Assembly: GCF_036964905.1 (NCBI RefSeq)
Contig: NZ_JBALHR010000014.1
Coordinates: 27,032-91,031 of the forward strand
Length of the DNA: 64,000 nucleotides
Origin: Gemmobacter denitrificans
Lineage (GTDB): Bacteria; Pseudomonadota; Alphaproteobacteria; Rhodobacterales; Rhodobacteraceae
Direction: 5' to 3'
The notes under the pieces were generated by a model. That model had not been told where the DNA came from. It did no database searches and saw nothing but the letters and a program-made list of their open reading frames with translations. Shown here piece by piece: positions 39,581 through 47,538 of this stretch (positions are counted from its first letter, which is position 1; each line of letters begins with the position of its first letter). Made by a program: the position numbers and the translations under genes.

Positions 39581-40696
39581 ATGACCTTCGATTTCGCCCT
39601 TGGTGCAAATCTGCGCAAATCCCCCTATTTCGAGGCGACCCTGCGCGCGGGTGTGAAGAGTTTTTCGGTTTACAATCACATGCTGATCCCGGCGCATTTC
39701 GGTGATCCGATGGCCGAATATCAGCGGCTGATGACCGGCGTGGCGATGTGGGACGTGGCCGCGCAGCGGCAGGTGGAAATCACCGGCCCCGATGCCGGGC
39801 GTCTTGTGCAATACATCACGCCGCGCAATCTGACCGGAACCCGGGTGGGGCAGGGGCGCTATGTGCCGATCTGCAACCATGATGGCTGGATGATCAATGA
39901 CCCGGTGCTGTTGAAACTGGCCGATGACCGGTTCTGGCTTTCGGTGGCGGACAGCGATCTGCACCTGTGGTGCGACGCCATCGCGCGGGAACGCGGATGG
40001 CAGGCGCGGGTGACCGAGCCTGATGTTGCGCCGCTGGCCATTCAGGGACCGCTCGCCGAGGCGGTGACGGTGGCGCTGTTTGGCGATTGGGTGCGCGATC
40101 TGCGCTATTTCGGTTTCCGCGACACTACGCTGGATGGCATTCCGCTGGTGCTGGCGCGGTCGGGCTGGTCGAAGCAGGGCGGGTTTGAACTCTACCTGAC
40201 CGACAGCCGCCAGGGCGATGCGCTGTGGGATCGCGTGGCGGCGGCAGGGGCGCCGTTTGGCATCGGACCGGGGGCTCCCAATGATATTGAACGGGTGGAA
40301 AGCGGGCTGATTTCCTATGGGTCGGACATGCGGTTGCAGGTGATCCCGGCCGATCCGTTCGAGATGGGGATGGGCGCGCTGGTCGATCTGACGCGGGCGG
40401 ATGATTTTGTCGGACGGGCGGCGCTGCAGGCACGGGCGGATCGCGGCCTGACGCGGCGGCGCAGCGGATTCTGGGTGGAAGGCAGGCCGGAATTTCCGGG
40501 CCATCCGGTGCCGGTTCTGCTGGGGAAAGAACAGGTCGGGATGATCAGCGAACTGGTATATTCGCCACGGTTTGGCCGGTCTGTCGCGGTGGGGCTGTTG
40601 CGGGCCGATATCGGTGATGACACCCCGGGCCTGACTGTGGCGCTGCCGCAGGGGGCGGCGGGCCTGCAGCCGACGGCGTTGCCGTTCAGCGCCTGA
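39581..40696 (+). CDS. DmdA-like tetrahydrofolate-dependent demethylase (GcvT fold)
   Basis: A 371-residue GcvT-family protein. Several stretches closely resemble dimethylsulfoniopropionate demethylase DmdA of marine roseobacters: SVYNHMLIPAHF near residue 30, MWDVAAQRQVEITGPDA near residue 55, LARSGWSKQGGFELYL near residue 190 and NDIERVESGLISYGSDM near residue 235. DmdA moves a methyl from DMSP sulfur to tetrahydrofolate. The position in one operon with methionine gamma-lyase supports a methylated-sulfur substrate, though it could be a sulfonium compound other than DMSP or a more general demethylase. No dmdB, dmdC or dmdD is present in the window. Confidence 0.78.
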   Translation: MTFDFALGANLRKSPYFEATLRAGVKSFSVYNHMLIPAHFGDPMAEYQRLMTGVAMWDVAAQRQVEITGPDAGRLVQYITPRNLTGTRVGQGRYVPICNHDGWMINDPVLLKLADDRFWLSVADSDLHLWCDAIARERGWQARVTEPDVAPLAIQGPLAEAVTVALFGDWVRDLRYFGFRDTTLDGIPLVLARSGWSKQGGFELYLTDSRQGDALWDRVAAAGAPFGIGPGAPNDIERVESGLISYGSDMRLQVIPADPFEMGMGALVDLTRADDFVGRAALQARADRGLTRRRSGFWVEGRPEFPGHPVPVLLGKEQVGMISELVYSPRFGRSVAVGLLRADIGDDTPGLTVALPQGAAGLQPTALPFSA

Positions 40697-40720
40697 TCGA
40701 CCGGCGGGGCAGGGCAGGGG

Positions 40721-41173
40721 TCAGGGCGTGCGGCTGATCCCGGCCTTGACCCGGCGCAGCGGGATCGAGCTTTCGATGCTGGAGACGCTGGGCAGCCGGG
40801 TCAGGCGGCCTGTCAGGAACGCCTCGAACCCGGCAAGGCTGTCTGTCACCACCCGCAGCATGTAATCGCGGTTGCCGGTCATCAGCCAGCAATCCACGAC
40901 TTCGGGAAAGCCCTGGATCGCGGATTCAAAGCGGAACAGCGCCTCGTCCACCTGCCGATCCAGCGTGACCGAAACAAAGACCTGCACGGGAAAGCCGATC
41001 GCGGTTTCATTCACCAAAGCGGCATAGCCGGTGATGACGCCCTCGGACTCCAGCTTGCGGACCCGGCGCAAGACCGGGGTGGGGCTGAGCCCGACCTGCG
41101 TGCTGAGATCCTGGATCGACAGCCTGCCATCGCCCTGAAGGGCGCGGATGATGCGAAGGTCAAAATCATCCAT
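40721..41173 (-). CDS. Second Lrp/AsnC-family regulator
   Basis: A 150-residue Lrp-type protein starting MDDFDLRIIRALQGDGRLS, with helix-turn-helix LSIQDLSTQVGLSPTPVLRRV and RAM domain VVDCWLMTGNRDYMLRVVT. It is similar in length and layout to the MdeR-like protein at 37794, notably in the (C/W)LLMTG-type segment. The start at 41173 follows family practice; no strong ribosome site is visible. It is convergent with the DmdA-like gene (24-bp gap). A TGCCA-N5-TGGCA palindrome and the shared mde motif lie directly upstream, suggesting it belongs to the same regulatory circuit. Confidence 0.88.
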   Translation of the reverse strand: MDDFDLRIIRALQGDGRLSIQDLSTQVGLSPTPVLRRVRKLESEGVITGYAALVNETAIGFPVQVFVSVTLDRQVDEALFRFESAIQGFPEVVDCWLMTGNRDYMLRVVTDSLAGFEAFLTGRLTRLPSVSSIESSIPLRRVKAGISRTP

Positions 41174-41196
41174 CGGGGTGTATTCCGCCAATTCTG

Positions 41197-41211
41197 TGCC
41201 AGTTTGTGGCA
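41197..41211. promoter_or_regulatory. Palindrome upstream of the second Lrp gene
   Basis: TGCCAGTTTGTGGCA, 5-bp arms around 5 bp, 24 bp upstream of the start codon. Resembles the TTGGCAT...ATGCCAA site near mdeR in its TGGCA/TGCCA arms. Confidence 0.5.
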
Positions 41212-41216
41212 GGGTT

Positions 41217-41260
41217 CTGCGCAAGGCTGGCATCTGGTGGCCGAAATGGCAAGGACAGGC
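41217..41260 (+). promoter_or_regulatory. mde regulon motif, copy upstream of the second Lrp gene
   Basis: Contains GCTGGCA-N11-AAATgGCAA (41226-41252). The whole 44 bp aligns without gaps to 44142-44185 upstream of the E1 gene, with 36 of 44 positions identical by direct comparison. Here no rightward gene starts at the corresponding distance. Confidence 0.7.
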
Positions 41261-41613
41261 TTGCCCTGTTCCGCCACCTGAAGTGCCCGGTCCTGCCGGG
41301 GGGCAGGCCGCCAACGAGACGACAGACCGCCTGCGATTTCGCGCGGGAGCCGATGCCGCAACCCTGCTGGAGGCGTGCCTTGAGCCGATCACGAAGCGGT
41401 GCGCGCTGTGTCTTCGGCGGTTGAAGGGGGGCTGCGGCTCTGGCAAGCTGTTGCCGGGGCCGGACCGCCGGGAACGCGCGATGGTTCCCACCTTCTTGAT
41501 GCCCTTTCCCGGTTTCCGGCATGTCCGGCCCTTGTCATTGCCCTATTTTGCGTGATCCCGTGGAACCGGATGGCTGTGGGGAGCCGGGGGGCAGATCAGC
41601 ACAGGACCAGCAG
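41261..41613. other. Non-coding stretch between the second Lrp gene and the NTF2-like gene
   Basis: About 350 bp with no convincing gene on either strand. Open frames exist but have no recognisable domain or ribosome site. It may be decayed sequence left when the genes at 41.6-44.0 kb were inserted between the Lrp gene and the E1 gene. Confidence 0.5.
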
Positions 41614-41934
41614 ATGATATTGCCGACCCCGATCCAGATCTATTTCACCGCCGAACCCCCGCAGGACAGTGCGGTTTTCGCCACGGCCTTTGCGCCGGAT
41701 GCGATTGTGCATGACGAAGGTCTGACCCATCACGGCGAGCAAGAGATCATCGCCTGGTGGAAGGCCGCGAAGATCAAGTATCGCCATCGGGCCGAGCCTT
41801 TGGAGATGACGGAGGCGGGCGACAAGCTGCTGGTTCGCGCGCGGGTCAGCGGTGATTTTCCGGGCAGCCCTGCGGTGCTGACCTTTGCCTTTGGCCTGAC
41901 AGGGGACCGGATTCAGGATCTGCGGATCGGCTGA
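41614..41934 (+). CDS. NTF2-like/SnoaL-fold protein
   Basis: A 106-residue single-domain protein. The pattern FATAFAPDAIVHDEGLTHHGEQEIIAWW near the N-terminus (residues about 20-47), read as APDAIVHDEGLTHHG, and the closing FAFGLTGDRIQDLRI are typical of small polyketide-cyclase-like or ketosteroid-isomerase-like proteins. No catalytic residue can be assigned. The ATG at 41614 has AGGA about 9 bp upstream. It stands alone, convergent with the GlxA-type regulator, and does not obviously belong to the methyl-sulfur genes around it. Confidence 0.75.
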   Translation: MILPTPIQIYFTAEPPQDSAVFATAFAPDAIVHDEGLTHHGEQEIIAWWKAAKIKYRHRAEPLEMTEAGDKLLVRARVSGDFPGSPAVLTFAFGLTGDRIQDLRIG

Positions 41935-41977
41935 CGGAACGCTTGGCGGGTTTGCGGGGCAGGTGCCCCCGGCCTGA

Positions 41978-42943
41978 TCACCCCGCGATGCCGAATTGCT
42001 GGCGATAGGCGGCGGGGGGCAGGCCGGTCAGCTTCTGGAACAGTTTCCGAAAAGCGGCCGGATCGGCATAGCCCACATCCCAGGCGATGCGGTCCACCGG
42101 GATCAGCGACCGTTCCAGCGCCTCGCGCGCCTTGGCGATGCGGACCTGCTGCAGATATTCCACCGGGGTGAACCCTGTCGCCGCGCTGAACCGGCGCAGG
42201 AAGGTGCGCGGTGTCATCCCCGCCTGATCGGCCAGATCGGCCACGCCTTGCAGGGTGGCGGCATGGGCGTGGATGTGGTGCTGGCTGGCGCGGATCGCGT
42301 CATCCCCATGATCAAAGCGCGGGATGAACTGGGCGAAGGGGCGCTGGCTGTGGCGCGGCGGTTCAATCAGCAGGAACCGCGCGGTGGCCAGCATCGTGGC
42401 CGGGCCCAGCAGGCGCCCGACCAGCGTCAGACCCAGATCGGCCCAGGCGAGGATGCCGCCCGCCGTCATGATGTCGCCTTCATCCACCACCATATGATCC
42501 TCGGCCAGGTGCACCTTGGGGAAGCGTGCGGCCAGTTGCCGGGCAAAGGCCCAATGCGTCGTGGCGCGGCGGCCATCCATCAGCCCGGTTTCGGCCAGCA
42601 CAAAGGCGCCGGCACAGACTGAACACAGGGTTGCGCCCGCGGCGTGCCGGTCTTTCAGCCATTGCGCAGCGCCGGGCGCGGGGGCCATGCGTTCGGGCAT
42701 GATGATGCTGGGCGGGGCGATGACATGGGTCAGCCGGTGGGGCGTGCCGGGATGGCTGTCCCAGACGCAGGTCGCGCCCGCATCGTCGGCCCGCCAATGC
42801 GAAACGCGAAAGCCGCGCTTCGGTTCGCCCGTCCAATCCGCCGCAATCGCGAACAGGTCGGTCAGCCCGTGAATCGCGGCCAGCGCGCAACCCGGATAGA
42901 TCAGCAGGCCAATGTCGGCCACCAGGTCCATGTTGCGGGTCAT
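41978..42943 (-). CDS. GlxA-family (DJ-1/PfpI + AraC) transcriptional regulator
   Basis: A roughly 321-residue regulator. N-terminal DJ-1/PfpI domain with the nucleophile elbow TLCSVCAGAFVLAETGLMDG near residue 110 and RRATTHWAFARQL; C-terminal AraC domain with VADLADQAGMTPRTFLRRFS and IPVDRIAWDVGYADPAAFRKLFQ. The start is uncertain: ATG at 42943 (MTRNMDLV) or in-frame ATGs at 42964 and 42970. It is divergent from the alpha/beta-hydrolase gene and probably regulates it. It is longer than, and distinct from, the GlxA-type protein at 26286. Confidence 0.88.
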   Translation of the reverse strand: MTRNMDLVADIGLLIYPGCALAAIHGLTDLFAIAADWTGEPKRGFRVSHWRADDAGATCVWDSHPGTPHRLTHVIAPPSIIMPERMAPAPGAAQWLKDRHAAGATLCSVCAGAFVLAETGLMDGRRATTHWAFARQLAARFPKVHLAEDHMVVDEGDIMTAGGILAWADLGLTLVGRLLGPATMLATARFLLIEPPRHSQRPFAQFIPRFDHGDDAIRASQHHIHAHAATLQGVADLADQAGMTPRTFLRRFSAATGFTPVEYLQQVRIAKAREALERSLIPVDRIAWDVGYADPAAFRKLFQKLTGLPPAAYRQQFGIAG

Positions 42944-43035
42944 TGTCCGATTTACCCCGATCATTGTCATTTGCGCCACGTCCCTTGATGCCGCGCAGGG
43001 CGTAGCTTGTCCATACCGAAACGAAAGGCAGCACG

Positions 43036-43974
43036 ATGAACCCGACACTGACCAGACGGACACTGATGATGACCGGGGCCGCTGCGGCTGCCCTGCTGAT
43101 CCTGAACCGCACCACCCATGCAAACGCTGAAGGAGACCTTATCATGGCGACGTTCACCACCACCGATGGCACGAATATCTTCTACAAGGACTGGGGCCCG
43201 CGCGATGCGCAGCCCATCGTGTTCCACCACGGCTGGCCGCTGTCCAGCGACGACTGGGACAGCCAGATGCTGTATTTCCTGGAACAGGGCTATCGCGTCA
43301 TCGCCCATGACCGCCGTGGCCATGGTCGGTCGGACCAGACCGACACCGGCAACGAGATGGATACCTATGCGCAGGATGTGATCGAGCTGGCCCGGCATCT
43401 GGATCTGAAGAACGCCATCCATGTCGGCCATTCGACCGGCGGGGGCGAGGTGGCCCGCTATGCCGCCCGAGCCGAACCCGGCCGCATCGCCAAGGCTGTG
43501 CTGATCGGGGCAGTGCCGCCGGTGATGGCCAAGACGGAAAGCAACCCCGACGGCATACCGCTGGAGGTGTTTGACGGCTTCCGTGCCGCGCTGATCGCGA
43601 ACCGGGCGCAGTTCTTTCTGGATATCGCCTCGGGCCCGTTCTTCGGTTTCAACCGCGAAGGGGCCACGGTCAGCCAGGGCCAGATCCAGAACTGGTGGCG
43701 GCAGGGCATGATGGGCGGGGCCAAGGCGCATTACGACTGCATCAAGGCCTTTTCGGAAACCGATTTCACCGAGGATCTGAAGGCGATCACGGTTCCGGTT
43801 CTGGTGCTGCACGGCGAGGATGACCAGCTTGTCCCGATCGCCAATACCTCGGCGCGGGCGGTCAAGCTGGTGCGGAATGGCACGTTGAAAACCTATCCGG
43901 GCCTGTCGCATGCCCCCTTTGCGACCCATCCCGATCTGGTGAACGCCGACCTTCTGGCCTTTGCCAAGGCCTGA
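43036..43974 (+). CDS. Alpha/beta hydrolase (non-haem chloroperoxidase/arylesterase family) with an added leader
   Basis: A 312-residue alpha/beta hydrolase. The nucleophile is Ser in HVGHSTGGGEVARYA near residue 135, the oxyanion region is VFHHGWPLSSDDWD, the acid Asp is in HGEDDQLVP and the His is in GLSHAPFATHP. Relatives of this class (perhydrolases, arylesterases) usually begin at MATFTTTDGT, here residue 37. The upstream 36 residues, TRRTLMMTGAAAAALLIL, look like a twin-arginine or membrane-anchor signal, so the enzyme may be exported. Starting at 43144 would give the ordinary cytosolic form. The regulator gene is divergent. Confidence 0.87.
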   Translation: MNPTLTRRTLMMTGAAAAALLILNRTTHANAEGDLIMATFTTTDGTNIFYKDWGPRDAQPIVFHHGWPLSSDDWDSQMLYFLEQGYRVIAHDRRGHGRSDQTDTGNEMDTYAQDVIELARHLDLKNAIHVGHSTGGGEVARYAARAEPGRIAKAVLIGAVPPVMAKTESNPDGIPLEVFDGFRAALIANRAQFFLDIASGPFFGFNREGATVSQGQIQNWWRQGMMGGAKAHYDCIKAFSETDFTEDLKAITVPVLVLHGEDDQLVPIANTSARAVKLVRNGTLKTYPGLSHAPFATHPDLVNADLLAFAKA

Positions 43975-43987
43975 GGCGCCTGACAAC

Positions 43988-44020
43988 CGGGGCAGGGGGG
44001 ACGTGTTCCGCCCTGCCCCG
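43988..44020. terminator. GC-rich hairpin after the alpha/beta hydrolase gene
   Basis: A perfect 10-bp stem (CGGGGCAGGG / CCCTGCCCCG) with a 13-base loop, 13 bp after the stop codon. No T-run. It probably ends the hydrolase transcript. Confidence 0.55.
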
Positions 44021-44141
44021 AAGGCGTTGCATCTTCACCCCGGCGGCACATGCCGTTGCGTGTCGGGTGTGGATGATTCGAATGCCGGTTTCGGTCAGCG
44101 TGGAGTTTTCAACCAATACAAAGCCGAAACATGGTGTTACC

Positions 44142-44185
44142 CTGCGCAGTGCTGGCATCCGGCAACCGAAATCGCAAGGACACGC
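44142..44185 (+). promoter_or_regulatory. mde regulon motif, copy upstream of mdeB
   Basis: Contains GCTGGCA-N11-AAATcGCAA (44151-44177), ending 50 bp before the mdeB ATG. The 44-bp block matches 41217-41260 at 36 of 44 positions. Confidence 0.7.
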
Positions 44186-44227
44186 CTGGGGTTTGCCGTG
44201 CAGAACCATCTGCACAGGAGGATCACC

Positions 44228-46615
44228 ATGACCCATGCCCATCTGAAGACCATCGAACAGCGGCTGCTGTGGCTGTCGCACTGGATGATCCACCACGCCA
44301 ATCACATCCGGCCCAAGGTGGACGGGATCAAGATCGGCGGGCATCAGGCCTCGTCGGCGTCGATGGTGTCGATCCTGACGGCGCTGTATTTTCACACATT
44401 GCGGCCCGAGGACCGGGTGGCGGTGAAGCCCCATGCCTCGCCTGTGTTCCATGCGATCCAGTATCTGATGGGCAACCAGACCCGCGAGAAGATGGAGAAT
44501 TTCCGCGGCTTTGGCGGGGTGCAAAGCTACCCCAGCCGCACCAAGGACGTGGATGATGTCGATTTTTCCACCGGATCGGTGGGGCTGGGCGTGGCGATCA
44601 CCTCTTTCGCGTCGCTGGTGCAGGATTACATCGCCGCGAAGGGGTGGGGGCGCGATCTGCCCCTGGGGCGCATGGTGGCGCTGGTCGGCGATGCCGAACT
44701 GGATGAGGGCAATGTCTATGAGGCGTTGCAAGAGGGCTGGAAGAACGATCTGCGGAACTGCTGGTGGATCATCGACTATAACCGCCAGTCGCTGGACGGA
44801 ATCGTGCGCGAGGGGCTGTTCGGGCGGATCGAGAAGATTTTCGATGCCTTCGGCTGGGATGTGGTGCGGATCAAATACGGTGCCCTGCAACGCGCGGCCT
44901 TTGCCGAAGCGGGGGGCAGCGTCCTGCGCGACTGGATCGACCGTTGCCCCAATCAGGATTACGCGGCGCTGACCTTCATGGGCGGCGCGGTCTGGCGCAA
45001 GCGGCTGATGGAGGATCTGGGCGATCAGGGCCCGGTATCGGCGCTGATCGAACGGCGCAGCGATGCCGAACTGGCCGCGCTGATGGAAAATCTGGGCGGC
45101 AATTGCGTGCAGACCATGGCCGAGGCATTTGATGCCATCACCCATGACCGGCCCACCTGTTTTCTGGCCTATACGATCAAGGGCTGGGGCACGCCGATTG
45201 CCGGGCACAAGGACAATCACGGCGGGCTGATGAACCCGACGCAATTCGCGGCGTGGCAGGCGCATATGGGCGTGCCGCAGGGCGAGGAATGGGACCCGAT
45301 GGCCACGGTTGCCGATCCGGCGGCGCTGCGCGGGTTCCTGGCGGCGGTTCCGTTCTTTGCGCGGGGCCATCGTCGGTTCCACGATGACCGCATTGCCGTG
45401 CCGCACCTTGCGCTGGAGGGCGACCGCGTGATGTCCACCCAGGCGGCCTTTGGCAAGATCCTTGATGATCTGTCAAAGGGCGATACGGCGCTGGCGGCGC
45501 GGATCGTCACCACCTCGCCCGATGTGACGGGGACCACGAACCTTGGCCCCTGGGTGAACCGGCGCAAGCTGTTTGCCCGCCAGCCGCAGGCCGATGCCTT
45601 CATCGAACATCGCATCCCTTCCACTGCGAAATGGGAGTTTACCCCCGAAGGCCAGCATATCGAACTGGGCATTGCCGAGATGAACCTGTTCCTGCTGCTG
45701 GGGGCGGCGGGGCTGAGCCACAGCCTGTTCGGCAAACGGCTGTTTCCCATCGGCACGGTGTATGATCCCTTTGTGCATCGCGGATTGGATGCGCTGAACT
45801 ATGCCTGTTATCAGGATGCGCGGTTCATCATCGTGGGCACGCCTTCGGGCGCGACGCTGGCCCCGGAAGGCGGGGCGCATCAATCCATCGGCACGCCGCT
45901 GACCGGCCTGTCGCAGGACGGGCTGGCCGCGTTCGAACCGGCCTTTGCCGATGAACTGGCCGTCATCCTGGAATGGGCCTTTGATTACCTGCAGCGCGAT
46001 GGCGACGGCGACCCTGATGAACGCACCTGGCTGCGCGATGAAACCGGCGGATCGGTCTATCTGCGGCTGACCACGAACCCGATCGAACAGCCGGGCAAGC
46101 GGCAGGATGACGCGTTCCGGCAGGGCGCGATTGACGGGGCCTATTGGCTGCGCAAGCCGGGGCCGAATTGCGATGCGGTGATCGCCTATCAGGGCGCGGT
46201 GGCCCCCGAGGCGATTGCGGCGGCGGGCATCATCGGGGAACATCGGCGCGATGTGGGGGTGCTGGCCGTGACCTCGGCCGACCGGCTGAATGCGGGCTGG
46301 ACGGCGGCGCAACGCGCCCGCGCCCGGGGCAACCCTGCCGCCCGCAGCCATATCGAAACGCTGTTCGCCGGGCTGCCCCGCGATTGCACGATTGTCACCG
46401 CCATTGATGGCCACCCGGCCACGCTGGCCTGGCTGGGCGCGGTCGGCGGGCATCGGACGGTGCCGCATGGTGTGGAACATTTCGGCCAGACCGGCACCAT
46501 TGGCGAACTGTACCGCCATTACGGGCTGGACCGTCACGCGCTGGCGCAATCGGTGCTGGCCCATTCGCCCGGAGGCCGGTCAGCGCTTGCGTCGCTGGTG
46601 GTCAGCGGCCCCTGA
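44228..46615 (+). CDS. mdeB: 2-oxobutyrate/pyruvate dehydrogenase E1-like thiamine enzyme, MdeB-like
   Basis: A 795-residue homodimeric-E1/transketolase-type protein. The thiamine-diphosphate motif is GDAELDEGN near residue 157, ending in WWIIDYNRQSLDG. The pyrimidine-binding domain has HIELGIAEMNLFLLLGAAGLSH near residue 480, and a transketolase C-terminal domain closes the protein. It is shorter than AceE (about 890) and no E2 or E3 gene is nearby. In P. putida, mdeB downstream of mdeA encodes just such an AceE-like protein preferring 2-oxobutyrate, the keto acid released by methionine gamma-lyase. The shared upstream motif ties it to mdeA here. GGAGG precedes the ATG at 44228. Confidence 0.85.
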   Translation: MTHAHLKTIEQRLLWLSHWMIHHANHIRPKVDGIKIGGHQASSASMVSILTALYFHTLRPEDRVAVKPHASPVFHAIQYLMGNQTREKMENFRGFGGVQSYPSRTKDVDDVDFSTGSVGLGVAITSFASLVQDYIAAKGWGRDLPLGRMVALVGDAELDEGNVYEALQEGWKNDLRNCWWIIDYNRQSLDGIVREGLFGRIEKIFDAFGWDVVRIKYGALQRAAFAEAGGSVLRDWIDRCPNQDYAALTFMGGAVWRKRLMEDLGDQGPVSALIERRSDAELAALMENLGGNCVQTMAEAFDAITHDRPTCFLAYTIKGWGTPIAGHKDNHGGLMNPTQFAAWQAHMGVPQGEEWDPMATVADPAALRGFLAAVPFFARGHRRFHDDRIAVPHLALEGDRVMSTQAAFGKILDDLSKGDTALAARIVTTSPDVTGTTNLGPWVNRRKLFARQPQADAFIEHRIPSTAKWEFTPEGQHIELGIAEMNLFLLLGAAGLSHSLFGKRLFPIGTVYDPFVHRGLDALNYACYQDARFIIVGTPSGATLAPEGGAHQSIGTPLTGLSQDGLAAFEPAFADELAVILEWAFDYLQRDGDGDPDERTWLRDETGGSVYLRLTTNPIEQPGKRQDDAFRQGAIDGAYWLRKPGPNCDAVIAYQGAVAPEAIAAAGIIGEHRRDVGVLAVTSADRLNAGWTAAQRARARGNPAARSHIETLFAGLPRDCTIVTAIDGHPATLAWLGAVGGHRTVPHGVEHFGQTGTIGELYRHYGLDRHALAQSVLAHSPGGRSALASLVVSGP

Positions 46616-47453
46616 AGAAATCGGCCTGGGTCTGGATCACTTGCGCGAAGGTGCGAAGCCATCTTCGCGCAAGCACCAGCAGAAGCGATCTCGCGCCGAG
46701 GGTAACGCGGAAGGCGGCCTCGGGCGCGTCGGTCAGCCGGTGATCGCGTGCCAGCATCATCCGATAGATCAGCACCGTGATCACGGCCCCCAGCATCATC
46801 CCGGCAAGGCTGTCGCTGAGCCAGTGGACCCCGATCAATGCGCGCGAAAGGGCGGCCAGAGCTCCGATTGCCAGCCAGCCCCAGGTCTGACGCGGAAAGC
46901 AAAGCGCAAGCGCCGTGGCGGCTGCCATGGCGGTGGTGCCATGGCCCGAGGGAAAGGCCGCCCAATCGGCGCGGAACGCCATGACGGAAAACTCCAGCAC
47001 CATGGCATCGGCATCGGTGGATGGGCGGATCCGGCCCAGCATGTGCTTTGTCAGGCTGGCCAGCACGCCGCTGACGGCGACCGACAGCAGCACCAGCCAG
47101 AGGACGGAGCGGCAGGTTTTCAGGTGATCCCGCGACAGCGCATCGGGAAAGCGTTCCAGCAGGCGCAGCATGCCCAGCAGGGCAAGCCCGATCCCGAGCG
47201 GCCATCCCGCATTGCCAAACCGGGTGATGGTCCGCAGCACCGATTTGACCGACGGGTCGATCGACCGCGACAAGGCCTGAACGGGGGCGTCGAGAGTGAT
47301 CGCAGCCATGAACAGGCAGGCCGCCAGAACCACCAGTTTCGACACCATGCATTGCGATGCCAGCGCGCCCGGATGCAGCGGGGGCGGGGGCTCTGCCGCC
47401 CCGGCCGGATGGGCCTGGGGCTGCAGGGTCTTGGTCGAACCGACATGTTTCAT
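46602..47453 (-). CDS. PAP2-family membrane phosphatase
   Basis: A 283-residue membrane protein with about six hydrophobic segments. The three phosphatase motifs are complete: KHMLGRIRPS near residue 135, AFPSGHGTTAMA near residue 165 and SRALIGVHWLSD near residue 210. It probably removes phosphate from a lipid such as undecaprenyl or phosphatidyl phosphates or lipid A. The N-terminal 35 residues are Pro/Ala-rich and polar. Its 3' end overlaps the convergent E1 gene by 14 bp. It lies 85 bp downstream of the lipid-A-type cluster and may be its last gene. Confidence 0.88.
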   Translation of the reverse strand: MKHVGSTKTLQPQAHPAGAAEPPPPLHPGALASQCMVSKLVVLAACLFMAAITLDAPVQALSRSIDPSVKSVLRTITRFGNAGWPLGIGLALLGMLRLLERFPDALSRDHLKTCRSVLWLVLLSVAVSGVLASLTKHMLGRIRPSTDADAMVLEFSVMAFRADWAAFPSGHGTTAMAAATALALCFPRQTWGWLAIGALAALSRALIGVHWLSDSLAGMMLGAVITVLIYRMMLARDHRLTDAPEAAFRVTLGARSLLLVLARRWLRTFAQVIQTQADFFRGR

Positions 47454-47538
47454 GCTGCCCCCTGGCCTTTTGGAACACGCGATGCTGCCCGTGCGCGCAC
47501 TGCGCCGTCCGGGCGCCGTGGATCAGGGATGATGCGGA

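Noticed and set aside
41148..41555. A 135-codon plus-strand frame over the second Lrp promoter region
   Set aside because: It overlaps the Lrp coding sequence, has no ribosome site or domain and includes the regulatory motif.
43862..45406. A 514-codon minus-strand frame across the hydrolase and E1 genes
   Set aside because: It spans two well-supported genes on the other strand and has shadow-type composition (His, Arg, Gln, Pro rich).
44228..46615. Calling this gene aceE (pyruvate dehydrogenase E1)
   Set aside because: It is about 90 residues shorter than AceE, has no E2/E3 genes nearby and shares a promoter motif with methionine gamma-lyase, so an MdeB-like role is better supported.
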